From Phorcus lineatus (Eukaryota > Mollusca > Gastropoda > Trochida > Trochidae), in the NCBI GenBank assembly GCA_921293015.1, contig OV121088.1:33145645-33209644 (forward strand): 64,000 nucleotides of DNA, given 5' to 3'. The position numbers were made by a program, and so were the translations under genes. Each line of letters starts with the position of its first letter. Position 1 is the stretch's first letter. Below, in pieces: positions 10,864-23,350 of this stretch. A model generated the notes under the pieces. The model did no database searches, was not told the origin of the DNA, and worked only from the letters and a program-made list of their open reading frames with translations.

Positions 10864-12245
10864 TGGTGTCCATTCTTGGCCAGCATTCGTATGGGTAGTG
10901 CTGTGTTTAGCATAATGAGGAACAGTTATGATTGTTTATTCCACCAGAGATCTGTTATGATCCCAATGCTGAGAAACAGAAAGCAAGTAAAATATCTTAC
11001 TGATCCATTCAGATTATGAAGGTCATCCAATAATTCAACAGACATTTTCTTTTTGGAAGCAATGGTGAAGTCTATTGACTTTTTTTTGCCATTTGTTGCT
11101 GTTACGATATGTTATGTTGTGGGGATACGTCCAGCCCCTACAAGATGTACCACCTTACCCCCCTCAACCAGTAGGCCCCTAAGGTCCTATGGCAGCAGGG
11201 AGAGGGGCGTGTGAACTGGTAGAAACACTTATTTCAGCTTATTATTATTTTTCTTGCCCTGACAGGCAAGGCACGTAACATACTACATCAATGAAAATGT
11301 CTAGGAAAGTTCTTACGCACGCAAGCTGAGTGAATGGATACCGATGAGTTAGTCTTCGTCTGTCTTAGACAAGGTCTCCGTTTGTCTCCAATGTGGATTA
11401 CTGTATCAAGCTTGCAGCATAGCAAAATCTTTAGCTTATGTTGAAAATTTGGAAAATTAAGCTTTTGATAATGCTTCCAAATTGCTACAAAGAAAATGAA
11501 CTGTTAATGACCACCTTTCCTACTTACTGTTTGTCCTGTATCATAGCTTGTAGATTAATATTCTGCTATTGTTATAACAACAAAAAAAATGTGCAAGTAT
11601 CAAAAAGGATAATCTTCCAGTTACGCATGTCTAGTCTTGAGACTAGTGTCCAGTCGTACACCAGTCCAGAAATCCCGGAAATATTTTTGGGCTGAGGATG
11701 AGCTTTTCAAACTTCTTCCACTGCAATCATGGTAATATCTGTGATACAAAGCTGAAATGTGATTGGTTGTGGAATTGTGTTGTCTTCGCCCCGAGGCAGC
11801 TGTTGGATTGAAAGCCCGCGGATTGACGGATGGATGTACCGACCGATCTACTTCTCATCAGAGATGCCACTTGTGCTGTATTTGGCTTTGGAGTCAGGAT
11901 GACGTACTGAGTTCTTGCCCCTCGGTCTTGAAGACCGAAATGACGTTATCTACAGTGTATGAAATGAGCAGTCACACTAGATTGGAATGGTACTTCACAG
12001 TATAAGCTTGAAAATTTGCCAGTGTAATTTGTCAAATGACAAATACTAACCTTGAACCTGCCAGTCCGAAAAAGTTACGGGTTGTGAGACACTTGTTTCA
12101 TACACTGTAGTCAAGACCAAGATTCTATGAAGGTCAGAAACAGCATTTGTAGTATCTCTCGGCACAATATCACCTGTGCATATATATGTTATACATACGC
12201 TGGATGGTTGGCTTTTTGCAATAAAGAAATGGCTGTTTAAGTCAT
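10864..12245 (+). other. Probable MXD 3' UTR
   Basis: Noncoding sequence follows the stop codon. The first canonical AATAAA downstream that I see is at 12220-12225, so the transcript may end near 12240; a further AATAAA at 14433 would give a longer form. Short ORFs here (for example 11763-12005) match nothing I know. There is a C/G-rich patch at 11125-11210. Confidence 0.4.
12220..12225 (+). terminator. Candidate MXD polyadenylation signal AATAAA
   Basis: A canonical hexamer about 1.36 kb after the MXD stop codon. Transcript evidence would be needed to choose between it and 14433. Confidence 0.35.
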
Positions 12246-15200
12246 GGAAATATTTGCATACATACTCTCAGGAATGAAGTTACCGCCTGTAGGTCTTCAA
12301 AATACAATTCTCAATATGGAATAACTACTATTGGTCCTTTTCTACTTGTAATAATATATTATTTCAGTAATATTTAACTCCCATTGCCTTTCCTGTATAT
12401 TTTTATAACAAGTTGACAATATAATCATAAATTACGGTCAATATTTTCGGAACTTTGGAACTCATTCCTAGGTGAGAAATGTCATTGTTAGGACACGAAA
12501 AGCATTAATTTGCTTTTTCTTGCTACATAATGAACCACAAGTGTTTTCAGTTGTGGACATTGTCCTTTTAAGTTAATTATCCCGTGCATGGTTTAGTATT
12601 TAAGGGAGTAAATTGATTTGTTGATCATATTTGTAAAAAGAAACTATTTATACATGTTCTGTTTCTTTGTTCTATCTATTTAATAGGTGTTGAAACTGAA
12701 AGGATCTCGCTTGGTTCTGCTTCCAAATGTTTTCATAAGGTCATATCCTGAGGAAAAAGATTTAGTTAATGTCTCTTGACAGCTGAATGAGATTATGAAG
12801 AGATGAGGCAATACTACTTGCCCATCAAAGCGTTTTAATTCTATTTCTTGCCCAGTGATGGTTTTAGACTTTGTGTTCTGTGCTTTCTGTTGTAAACTTT
12901 CCGTAGTTTTAGTGCCATTGTTTAAACATACCCAGTCTTGTCAAACACAATTTGAAGAGTTTTTACTCTTGATTTCAGGGTATGGTTAGAATTATCAAAC
13001 CATTTTAATTGCATCAGCATACTGACTGTATGCACCGGTTGCATCGGTTTTTAGTGGTTCAATTTTAACCTGAATATGCACAGGTGCATATTAACCATTT
13101 TGAGTGATTTTAACACTTTGACAAGACTGGAAATGTTGTAAAATGATCGGTTCAGTGAATATTTCTTTGCTATGTGGTTTCACCAGCCTGACTGACGCCC
13201 ATGGTCTCTCTGTAAGAGTAGAGTGAAAGAGTTGAGTATTTGTGTATGTGCGCGAGTATGAATGGACGTTATTGTTATCTATAAGTACTTAATGAGAATG
13301 ATGGGAGAGTTCAGGTTCTGTATGCTCCATTGCAACCATTTTAACCAGTGAGACTGTTTATCAAAACAAGGCGAAACTAAAGTGACGAAACTGTGATCAT
13401 TTTGCATAGAAGATTTGGACTTTCGCCCTTGGCACAACTGCAGGGTTGATTTGTTTTATTTTATTTATAACACTGTTTTTGTGATGCGAACTAACTTCTC
13501 ACCAAGTCATTCTGAACCTTTGGATAATTGTTTTCATTTGAATTTGTTTTTTTTTAAGTATACCATACTAATCATGTGTAATTTTCTTTATGCAATTTGT
13601 ATATTTATACCTCAAAATAACAACCCTGAGTAAATACTTGCACAATGAGGGCAAACCTAATAAGGTGTTTTGACTGCATAAATGGCACAAATAGGCATCA
13701 ACGCATACCTTGTTGAATTATATAATTTGATGATATGTAAGATTTGTTTTAGTTGTAAAGAAAAAAAAGTTTGAACTTGGTCAAGAGGATGTTTTTTGTT
13801 TTTGTTGTTTACTTTAAGTTTGAAATCCTGTGGAAGTCCAAATCTTGATGCAAAATGCTAGTGAACAATCCTCCATCAGAATCGCTGGTGCTTTTAAAGA
13901 TCAAATATGTTTTCTATTTACATCATATCAATGACGTGAAAGATCCAGGGCTAGGATTTACAAAGGTCTCTTAGAGCAAAGTCTTATTCAAATTATACAA
14001 AACCTTTTTTCAGTGTTAACAGTAATTTGAGAAGTAGGAGAGACTTACTTCACTGCCGCAAGGAAATTAAGACTTTAGCGCCTAAGAGGGTTTTGAAAAT
14101 CTGGCCAGAATAATATAGAAGGGATATATGAAGCCATCCCAAACATCCAAGGCTGACAGTGCTATCAGGAATGAGGATTCAAAAGTCCGTTCCTGTAATC
14201 CTGAAAAATTGTACATCAATGAGAAGAATCGTGTTAAACACTGGTACGTTGAAAGCATATGTACATGTATCGTGCATGGTCTAATATATTTCCAAACAAA
14301 GTGTCAAACTGGACAGGAAAAGTTAATATTGTTGTTACGTCGGAGCCAGTGAACTCTGGCGATTGTAGAACCCTAGACATTTTTGTGTAAATAAGACAAT
14401 TAATTTTATTGTTTCAACTTCTCATTTTGAGGAATAAAATCTTAATCAACCTGAACATGTATATTTGTTGTTTGTTGATGAATTGTCATGGTTATCATGT
14501 GATCAATCAGCAAAATGTCTACAAATAATTTTTGACAATTTGACACTAGTGAGCTGAGACCTATTCTACAAGCAGTTGAAGTGAAATAACATTGTCCATG
14601 AATTTCATGGTTTTCATGCGATAGTGATTGTTTGCAAACATTGTTTGGATGTTTGAATAGGACTACAGGGTACTGAGAGTTATTCCACATTCAGGAGAAG
14701 TGCAATTACAACCATGAAGTTGATTCTTGTAGGTTTTGCTACATTGTAAAGCATCGATGGTGTTCTTGGCTTTCCTCCTACCATATTCACTGTTTATACA
14801 TTCACCATGAATAGTGTAAGTCAGAGAAATGATTCTAGCAAGGACAGTTCAAATATGATCACTCTCAAACCAGTTTTTATATTTTTTCAATATGAATAGT
14901 TATTATTCACAGGATTTTTTTAAATATGGATACAAAAACTGAGCACACACATGAATTAATCTCTGTGGTTATAGGAGTGTCAGGTTGTTGATTAATTGTT
15001 ATTGAATAATGGTGGAACATTGTCAAATTTTAATCTGGCCTTGGAAACATTTCTTCTCTGTGCATCTTGCTATTTCTGGTGTTAGTTTATAACAAAGATA
15101 ACAATATAATAATTAGAACAATGATATTTGTCACTCCAAGAGATATTGCTGTTGGAAGTATTGATTCAACAAAATACATAGTTTCTAGTTTCAGCTGATA

Positions 15201-15540
15201 CCTTAAAACATATGGAAACTTAAATGAAGTTATATTTTCATTTGACCGCTAATGGTGAAAATAAAATCCATATTTTCACTGAGTGGAATAAGTGAAAAAC
15301 GGTAGCACTTTTCACTCTCAGGGCTGTACTATTATATTTCACTATGCAAGTGTGTAAAAACATTTAATATCAGTCATGAGAGGGATGTTGCAAATACTTG
15401 GAAAAACTTCAATTCTTTAGCTCAAACATGTTTTAGTAAATTTCAGTTGAATTTTCTTTGTAAATGTGCTCCTTGGAATGGATTGACATAAATAGTTCAG
15501 CTCAAATGTGAAGATTATATGGTTAAGCCCTCCACAACAT
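12246..15540. other. Noncoding, AT-rich
   Basis: Nothing coding is supported here; an alternative AATAAA lies at 14433. The short ORFs at 13415-13633, 14128-14352 and 14442-14690 show no recognisable domain and are probably chance. Confidence 0.6.
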
Positions 15541-16243
15541 GCTATGTATCAGTTGCATGCATCTGACTCAGGCACAGTTTGAACAGAGGGTCTCTAAATG
15601 ACAAGCAACATCTTAGGATGTCCCACAGATGATCTATTGGGTTCAGATTGGGACTGCTTTTAGGCCACTGTAGCATGTTTATGATATTATTACGGTAATT
15701 CTTTGTGTTGAGTGTCCCTTGAACAGTCAAAATGTCTATTTGAAAAAAGTAGAAAACCAAACCCCATTAACATTACAGATCCCCCACTACTACATAGGTT
15801 GGATAGACATGTTAACAACAGGTGGTAGGTTGTAGCTATCCAAATTACAGTAGCATCCTGCACTCGTCAGACGAATGAACCTGGTGCTTTGATGCGTCTA
15901 TCATGTCAATTTGACAGATCTAAATTACTTATAAAATGCTGCACAGTACATTCCTGTTAGTTAAAATGGATACTCTCCTGCCAGCATTCCAGTTATTCCT
16001 CAGAAGTTGGGCACAGTACAAATGGAGGTCAATGGCATGCGTTTTGAAGCAGTGCTCTTTCCAAACATATAGGCATTTGACACGGATCTGTTGTTTTTTT
16101 GTGTACCTACCATGTCTTACACTGTGATGATGCCTGTCCAGCAATAGTTCTGTTTGAATCAATATACCAAAAGCTGTTTGTGCTCTTAAATATGTACGTA
16201 AATAGTACGTATATGTCTTCCATAAACTTTTCTCATTATTCAC
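15541..16243 (-). pseudogene. Tc1/mariner transposase fossil
   Basis: On the minus strand a frame reads QGTLNTKNYRNNIINMLQWP and then SSPNLNPIDHLWDIL, the typical Tc1 C-terminal catalytic block. Upstream in broken frames come GGSVMLMGFGF-like and RFIRLTSAGC-like pieces (about 15760-15900). The stretch 15929-16243, with W..RNNWNAG, may be the more N-terminal part. About 70 residues containing the second catalytic Asp (QDNA-type motif) are missing between NNIINML and QWP. The usual Asp of SPDLNPIE is Asn and its Glu is Asp. With stops, frameshifts and the deletion, it cannot be active. Confidence 0.8.
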
Positions 16244-18485
16244 TTCTCCTCAATAAGTGCTGCACCTCCAAAGCTTAAATTTTTTAGGGATGCACCTTGC
16301 TTATCTGAATTTGTAAGTTTCGGATCGACCCCCCTCAAAAATGGGTGTGGCAGGCATTTTCCCTAAAATTTAAAAACAATCATGTTCTCCGAAACCAATG
16401 GACATAGGAGGTAACATGTTTGTGATATTGATACTAACATTTGTACATTTGGTGATCACCCCTCTTCAAATAAGGGGCATGGCAAATATGGGAATGATAA
16501 ATTTGGGCACAGTTAATGCTAGGAATCTCAAATTTTGAAAATATCATATTCGTAGTATGGAGACAAATGTCTAAATTTCATTGTCCTAACCGCAAAAAAA
16601 CAACAATACTAGTTGGCATATAAATATTTTGAATGATATATTTATTAAGTATAGACTCAATTTTGTAGATTTGTAGACTCTCTTAAAATATAGTATTGCA
16701 CCCTCAAAGTCTTGAATATCAGAAAATATAAAGGTTGATGATCCACAGGGCCCATCAATCTATCTCTTTAGCTCATCAGATGATAAAGGCTAGAGAGGCT
16801 TATGACTGGCTGTTGTCCTGCGGTTTTCAATTGTTCATAAACTTTTCACATTTCGAGTTCACTCAAGAACTACTCTACCCCCAAAGCTGAAATTCTGTGG
16901 GGAGGTATCTTGCACAATGTGTAGGTTTCCATGCATACTTTTGTTCTGTTTTGATCTTTTCTTCAGGCCTGTCCAGTGCCTTGACATGAGGATCTGGTTA
17001 CAGTAACTGTTGATATTGATAAAAATATTAAGAAATTAATTAAATCACATTTTTTCAGAAATGGCAAAACAACAACAACTCCTAACAGATGAAAATTTAC
17101 CTAAAAGTTTATTGAAAATTTATCCAATAAGATCCAGATGAAGTCTTAACAGAGATGATGATAGACATAGAAAAATTCTTAATGCTTCACTGGTGAATGA
17201 ACAGGGCATGGGCGGGTGTCACCTATAGAGAAATGGGGCAGGGGGCAATATGGAGCTTCATTCATTGACGGGGTATTTATCACAGGGTTTCAAAAACCTG
17301 GAATCCCCTTTGGATCTTTGGTGTTGGTTGTTTCTCCTTTGAATAATTCTCTAAATAAGTTGAACAAAAGAAGGATGAAACTAATTATCCCCCAGAACAT
17401 CCTGCTACATCATCGAAATTGAATTTGCTGATCGAGCTCCTTCCATATACCCTGATCTCTTTCAAGCCAAAACCCTTGTACGGCTGGCGCGGTTAGATAT
17501 TCGGGGCTATGCTCACCTGTCATTTTTTCAGCCAATGAAATGTTGTTGATTAAGGTGCTTGAAGCTACTAGCTTTAACTCAACAAATTTGTCCATCCTGG
17601 TTGTGCCGCTGTTGCGAGTCGTCTCATAGGCTGGTTAGATAGATAGCGATGCGAGGGTTTTGGCTTGAATGAGATCAGGGTATAGGGAAGGAGCTTGATC
17701 AGCGGTTTCAATTATGCTGATGTAGCAGGATGTCCCTAGAGAGGACCTTTGAAATTTCCTTGATCTACCAACGGTAGTAATATATTTAAAGATAATTGTT
17801 GCAAGACATTTATTATCTGTAAATTATCTTCACCTTGTCATAAATATGATTTCAATTGAAGATACTTTTAAAAAACCAAAGGAGACTTCTTTGAAAGAAA
17901 AATACAGAATATTTTTTTGTACCTCTTTGTGTAAAATATAAAAAATTCCCATTGCCATTATTTTCTTATTTTATGCCTTTCTCGGTTTGCCAAATATATG
18001 AAGTGAGGAGCTATTAAATTTTTGTTTTGTTGAAAAACCATAGTATTATTAAAGAAATTGACAATAAGAAAGGTCATCACTATAGTTCAAATGAATTATG
18101 ATTATGATGATAATGAAATATACAATACATAATATTTTCAAATAACAAAAAAAGCATTTCCTTTTTGAACTAAAGATTGGTCACTCATTATCTTGTGGTC
18201 AACTCTTAGTAATTTACATGGGGTCATCAACCTCATCTTGTTTGAGACCTGAACTCACTCTTTCAGAATAGTTTCCAATTAACAAGATGATGTTAATTAT
18301 TTTTGTTATTATTCAGTCACAACTTGTTAAGTAGAGATTGCATAACTGATAAACCAATGACGAGTAATTACTCTTTCCAACTCCCATCATTTCTTTTGTA
18401 ATAGAATTGGTGCTGGATGAGTAAAATTGACTCTTTCATGGTACTGTGTAATTATAACTAACAAAAAAAGCTAACTGAAAGCAAT
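16244..18485. other. Noncoding with fragments of dispersed repeats
   Basis: Two related segments near 16255-16340 and 16855-16935 share a pattern (CCAAAGCT.AAATT.T..GGGA...ACCTTGC). Together with TTAGCTCATCAGATGA (16769-16784) and CCGAAACCAATGGACAT (16389) they resemble a widespread invertebrate interspersed repeat that starts TTAGCTCACCTGA; this is from memory. The interval 17400-17760 contains a roughly inverted pair (GATCGAGCTCCTTCC / GGAAGGAGCTTGATC). No gene is seen. Confidence 0.45.
17380..17740. repeat. Inverted repeat, about 350 bp span
   Basis: The left arm near 17390-17480 (CATCCTGCTACATCA, GATCGAGCTCCTTCC, CCCTGATCTC) is matched in reverse complement by the right arm near 17655-17735 (GAGATCAGGG, GGAAGGAGCTTGATC, TGATGTAGCAGGATG). 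The centre carries GCGGTTAGATA and GCTGGTTAGATA-like pieces. This is a foldback element; no transposase is seen. Confidence 0.7.
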
Positions 18486-18489
18486 TTAA

Positions 18490-18957
18490 AGAGCCACTCC
18501 GTGATTTTCATAACATATCATTTGCCTTTGATACAAACCTGAATATCATATGTGGTGATATAAATTCAAAACATCTTAACTTTTCATGTCTGTAAGACAT
18601 ATATATGACAAATACTGGTTTTCCATGAAAATCTAAAAACAGCCTTACAAATGTACAGAGGTGTAGATATCACGTCCCATTTACATGGATACTAGTTATA
18701 TAACCTGACAAACGCTATCAACTCCTAACTGCCCTCCTGACTGTTTTAGATAAGATTCCAAAATTATGTTTTACTATTTGACGCGTGCCACTGCCGGTTT
18801 TCGATCATAATTGTGATGTTCTACCTTCATATTGTCACTGTAAACAAACAATAAGCTTTAAAATGTGTCGTTTTGGTAACAGTCGATACTTTGAGATCAA
18901 ATGACACAAGTGATTAAGTTTGGCATATATGACTCCAATAACTCACGGAGTGGCTCT
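18490..18957 (+). mobile_element. TTAA-flanked MITE, copy A (intact ends)
   Basis: A 468-bp noncoding element. The 15-bp terminal inverted repeats (AGAGCCACTCCGTGA at 18490-18504, its complement at 18943-18957) match perfectly. TTAA lies directly outside both ends (18486-18489, 18958-18961), the target duplication of piggyBac-like elements. It contains CAACTCCTAACTGCCCTCCT and a CATGGAAAATC-type segment that identify the other copies. The ends do not match those of the larger piggyBac block at 37-44 kb. Confidence 0.88.
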
Positions 18958-19512
18958 TTAACTTGAATATTGAATGAGGCATGTACAATGATATTCGTTA
19001 ACTGGTCATTAAGGTAATCAATTTTGTACACTTCCTCATTAATATATCATTTTCCTTTTTTTTAAAAACAAATGAATATAAATTATTTCTATTATTGATG
19101 TAATTAAGATGTTTCCATTAGGGTCATCAACCTTTCCTACCTAAAAAACAGAAGGCACAAGCTTCAAGAATCAGGTTTATTAAAGTTTCGGAGAGTGTTG
19201 GCTCCCCTTCATCAGACAATTTTACAGCAGATTTATGTTTGCTTATAAACAGTTCCTATACAATAGAATATTTATATAAAATTCGTATTTTGTCCAACCA
19301 TATATCTGCTTTACTCTTACATTGCGGTCACTAACATAGATCCCGTAAGGTCAACAACCTCGTAGATTTCCACTGTGAAATAAACAAGCTATTCATTACT
19401 GGTATGTTACATAAATCCCTTACACCAACCAGAAAATTACTGTAATAAGCATTCATGCTGTAATAGCCTAGGTGAGAGCAGGTTCTCACACAGGTAACAG
19501 GTTACATAAGTA

Positions 19513-19915
19513 TCAACTACAAGCATGTGTTGTTACCTTGTGTCTGTGAATGATTGATTTTAGACACTTTTAAATCAAACATAAATTCCTTGGAGAAAAA
19601 AATTAAATTTAAAAATAGATTTTCATTTTAGGGGCAAATTGAAATTTTGATTTAATTTTCCAAATTGAATACTTGAAATATTTTTGCATTTGTTTCAAAG
19701 ATGGAGGTTTAGATACAGGAATTTCAAAGGGGGTTGATGATAGGTGTCATCTACTTGCATGCGTTGTAACCATGTGTCTGTTAATGATTGATTCCAGACT
19801 CTCCTGTCAAAATCAGATTCTGGGAGGAAAAGATTAGATTTTCTAAATTGGATACTTGAAGATCTTCTTCTTTCAATTTCATGACACTGGTGGCAGATAC
19901 AGGAAGTTTTAAAGG
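19513..19915 (+). repeat. Tandem duplication, about 235-bp unit
   Basis: Two diverged copies start near 19513 and 19748. Both carry a GCATG.GTTGT.ACC..GTGTCTG motif, AATGATTGATT.AGAC, TTGGATACTTGAA-like sequence and AGATACAGGAA. It ends in a G-tract at 19913-19923. It is noncoding; the short ORFs across it are by-products. Confidence 0.75.
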
Positions 19916-20784
19916 GGGGGGGGGTTTAGAGGAGGTAAGGGAGGATGTGGAATCTCCACCTATCAAAAAACATATTTCACCACAGAAGTACCCCACTCTC
20001 CCCCTGATCAGGCACTCGAGGGTTTGTATTAATTATCATCACGGACGATTCCAAATTTTAGATAATACTGAGATTTTTAAGGACTTAACCCTTCAACTGG
20101 AACTTTTTGGCAAATTCTATCTTCAGGTGGTAGTCCATCACAGATGATTCCTTTAGGGTTTCATGTTCACACAGAATGGTTAGACATTGACCTGAAATAT
20201 ATGTTAAATATATGAAGAGCAATGGTGACATCATTCGTGAATTATTCCTAAGAAAAGGGGAGAAACTGTCCACAACCCATGGAGTTATCCGCCAAAATGC
20301 CAGATAGAAGTTTCTTACCCAAGCGGGCGGGTATTAATGTTTTCATAATGGTCAAGGAAATTACAGTTTTTCTAAAAATAACTCGAGATCAAATTGTCCA
20401 GCTACCCATCCAGCCTACCCGTGTCAAAGAGACTTATCCTCAAACATTGTTTTTAATTTTTGTATGGAATAATATGAAACGTAAAATGTTTTATATATGG
20501 TTTGTTTTACTATTTCATTCATTTAGGATTGTCTTTCTTAATATAATGATCCACAAACATGTAATGAATTGCAGAGACTACATTTAACTGTGCCATGACA
20601 TATTTGTTGTTCTTCGCGCATGAATACAGTGATCGAGTTTACTTGCAACTCGCCTTCACAAAGGTATTTTTCAAAAGTACCATAAATATTCTTAGATTTG
20701 ACTTTGGTAAGAACAAGTATTTATATATATAAACAACTCGAAGCTCGGAATTAAAGTTTAATTATAACAATAATCCACTCAGGA

Positions 20785-21235
20785 CAGATAAATTGTAATT
20801 GTGTCATTTGATCGCGATGTATCAACTTTTACCAAAAAGACACATTTTAGAGCTTGTTGGTTTTTTACAGTGACAATATGAATGTGGAACGTCGTAATTA
20901 TGATTGAAAACCGTCAAATAGTCAAACGTAATTTTGGAGATTTATCTAAAGCAACCAGGAGGGCAGTTAGGAGTTGATAGTGTTTGTTAGGTTATATATA
21001 ACTAGTATCCATATACATTGGACGCGATATCTACACCTCCATGCATTTATAAGGCTGTTTTTAGATTTTCATGGAAAACCAGTATTTGTGATTTATATGT
21101 CTTTTGGACATGAAAAGTTAAAGAGCCACTCCGTGATTTTCATAACATATCATCTATCTTTGAAACGAACGTGTTGAAAACGAAATGTCGTATGTGGTGA
21201 TATAAAATCATACAATATAAAAACATCTTAACTTG
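20785..21235 (-). mobile_element. TTAA MITE, copy B (internally rearranged)
   Basis: The interval 20790-21117 matches the right two-thirds of copy A in reverse orientation. It is followed at 21118 by TTAAAGAGCCACTCCGTGA and about 115 bp of the left part in forward orientation. The two portions therefore face opposite ways, as if the left segment was inverted, or a second copy landed in the first and was truncated. The outer right end is degraded. Confidence 0.75.
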
Positions 21236-23105
21236 TAATTGTACTTACATGTTACATTGAAATCATATTACAACTTTTAAATATTTAGTGATCATAATGT
21301 CAGTTTAGGGTATTTTGATCTTTAAAGATGTGAAGAGATGTGAGGAATTAATAAAAGATGGCGTGATTAAGTAAGTAATAAACTTAGCAGCCTCTCATTG
21401 AACTATAAGTCAAAGTTCATTCAAAGTTCTACTTTATATCTGATCGAAATTAATTGTGGATGTCGATCAAATGAAAAGGAAAATTACTCATATGTTGTTT
21501 ATCAATTTAGATACAAAATTATTATATTGATCGGTTATAATTAATGTTGAAATATGTTAACGAAGACTCAAGAAATGAACATGACAGTGTTAGTGGCAGG
21601 CAAATCCAGGAAAGAGTGGACTTAATTAACATGGGTGTGGGGTTGAGAGGGGTTTTACTCATTATTAAGGATAGGTATAGCTCCTCATTTTCATATTGCA
21701 ATATATTGCGATACAGCGTATTGCAATACATTGATACTTTTCATATTTCACTTTTTGCATGCTCTCTTGAGTACATAGCAGTAATTATATCAGTGATCAA
21801 TGCTCCACTGGCCATCTTTTGTAAAGTAAGATAACTCAGTGATTGGTTTTGGACTTTTAACATGTCTGTGCTATTTTTACCTGGCGAGTCCACACATTGT
21901 TTACAACTTTTGGTAAAATCACGTTTTGTCCTTGTTACGTTTCTCTGCAATTTTACATGGAAACTGTAAATTTAAAAACTTCCGATATATTGGATATTTT
22001 CAGATGAGCGTACCGGAACGTATCGTGTTGTTCCTGTATTGCAATATACTGATGATACCACGCACCCTTACTCAATATGACTCAAATTTGTTTTTAAAAA
22101 GTTCTAAGAGACAAGTTTAAATCGTATGAACCCCCCCCCCCCTCCTTTGATTGTGCTATTGAACACCCCGATCGTAATACTTGAGCGTTGTGGTCCGACA
22201 TCAATGAGTTAAAAAAAAGACAGGGAGAGTTGATGGACCAGCACATTCACTGCCAACAATGAACCCGATTTGTCCAAATCACTCATGATTGACCCATGAA
22301 TGACCATGAAGTGACCGCTGATGATAATTACAGCTCTCTAGTTCAGTCTAATGACTATTATTAGTGCGCAGATTAAGGTTTTCCACACAAAGGCCTTTGG
22401 TGTGAAGTTTTGAGCAGTTTAATTATGTCCATTGTGACTTGGGCGGACGCTTTGTTGAAACTAGGGTGTTTGGTGAATGTGAAGACTTAATCAAACTGTA
22501 CGGGTTTCAAAGAAGTTGTTTTGAAAAGATTTCCTCTATTTATAATTGATTTTGAATATTTGTTCTTAAATGAAGCAGAAAAGATAGCTTTGTGTCTATG
22601 ATTGCTTTATTGTTGAAAAGTTTTTCTTGTTTGGCAAAATAAATTCACCTTGACAATAGCAATTGGTGAATTTTATAAAGTGATCTAAATTTGTGATTTG
22701 TCAATATTTACAAGAATGATAAATAAACATTAAATTCTTCCATTTGTTTGATCATATATCTAGTGTGACAAAAAGAAATGAAGAAATTTAGCGTTAACAG
22801 CTTTAAATTAGATACTTCGTTTTTAATAAATATTAATTCAACATTCTCGCGCATTTAGAAAAATGCATGGCCCCTACTGCAAATGGCATAACCAAGGTTT
22901 GTAGTTGGTTCTATCTATTTAAATGGGGATTGACAATTAATAGAAATTGAGAAATTATGAAATGTAGTAATTGTAGTAAGCAATGAAAAGTAAATGTTTT
23001 GTTAGATTATCCACAAGTTTGCAAACAGATAATTATCCCACTGAGTAACAAAGCCTTTTGATGCCTTATCAAGGAGAGGTGAGGTGAGTTCGAGTTTTCA
23101 AGTTT
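21236..23105. other. Noncoding, AT-rich
   Basis: No supported gene. There is a short C-tract at 22130-22142 and a small cluster of TATTGCAATA-type repeats at 21695-21735 (ATATTGCAATATATTGCGAT-like). The ORFs on both strands are chance openings. Confidence 0.6.
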
Positions 23106-23350
23106 TCACTTATATCTCGGCTGCTAGTATTATTGCAGGAAGAAAGCCCACAACACTATATAGTGGCTATCCATTGCGGTGAAACCTGCAAGCATTAGCT
23201 GGAATTAGCAATCCATGGGTGGTACCACGCTGAAATTCAGTTAAGCATTGCATCCAAACCTGACTGCGTGTAGAACAGTTCTCTACTCCAGACAAACTTG
23301 CTGAGCCCCTGGCGGGATTTGATCCAAAGCCAAACGCGCCATCCCGCCCT
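23085..23350 (-). repeat. Interspersed SINE-like repeat, copy 2, with tRNA-like B box
   Basis: The body at 23107-23245 matches copy 1 near 1.3 kb. On the minus strand the preceding part reads GGATCAAATCCCGCC, close to the RNA polymerase III B box (GGTTCRANTCC), which suggests a tRNA-derived SINE. The ORF at 23167-23418 (-) lies across the repeat and is probably not a gene. Confidence 0.6.

Noticed and set aside
10682..10915. 77-codon ORF over MXD exon 6
   Set aside because: It is in a different frame from the spliced MXD reading frame, which is supported by phase and homology.
15929..16127. Plus-strand ORF opposite the transposase fossil
   Set aside because: Shadow of the minus-strand Tc1/mariner remnant.
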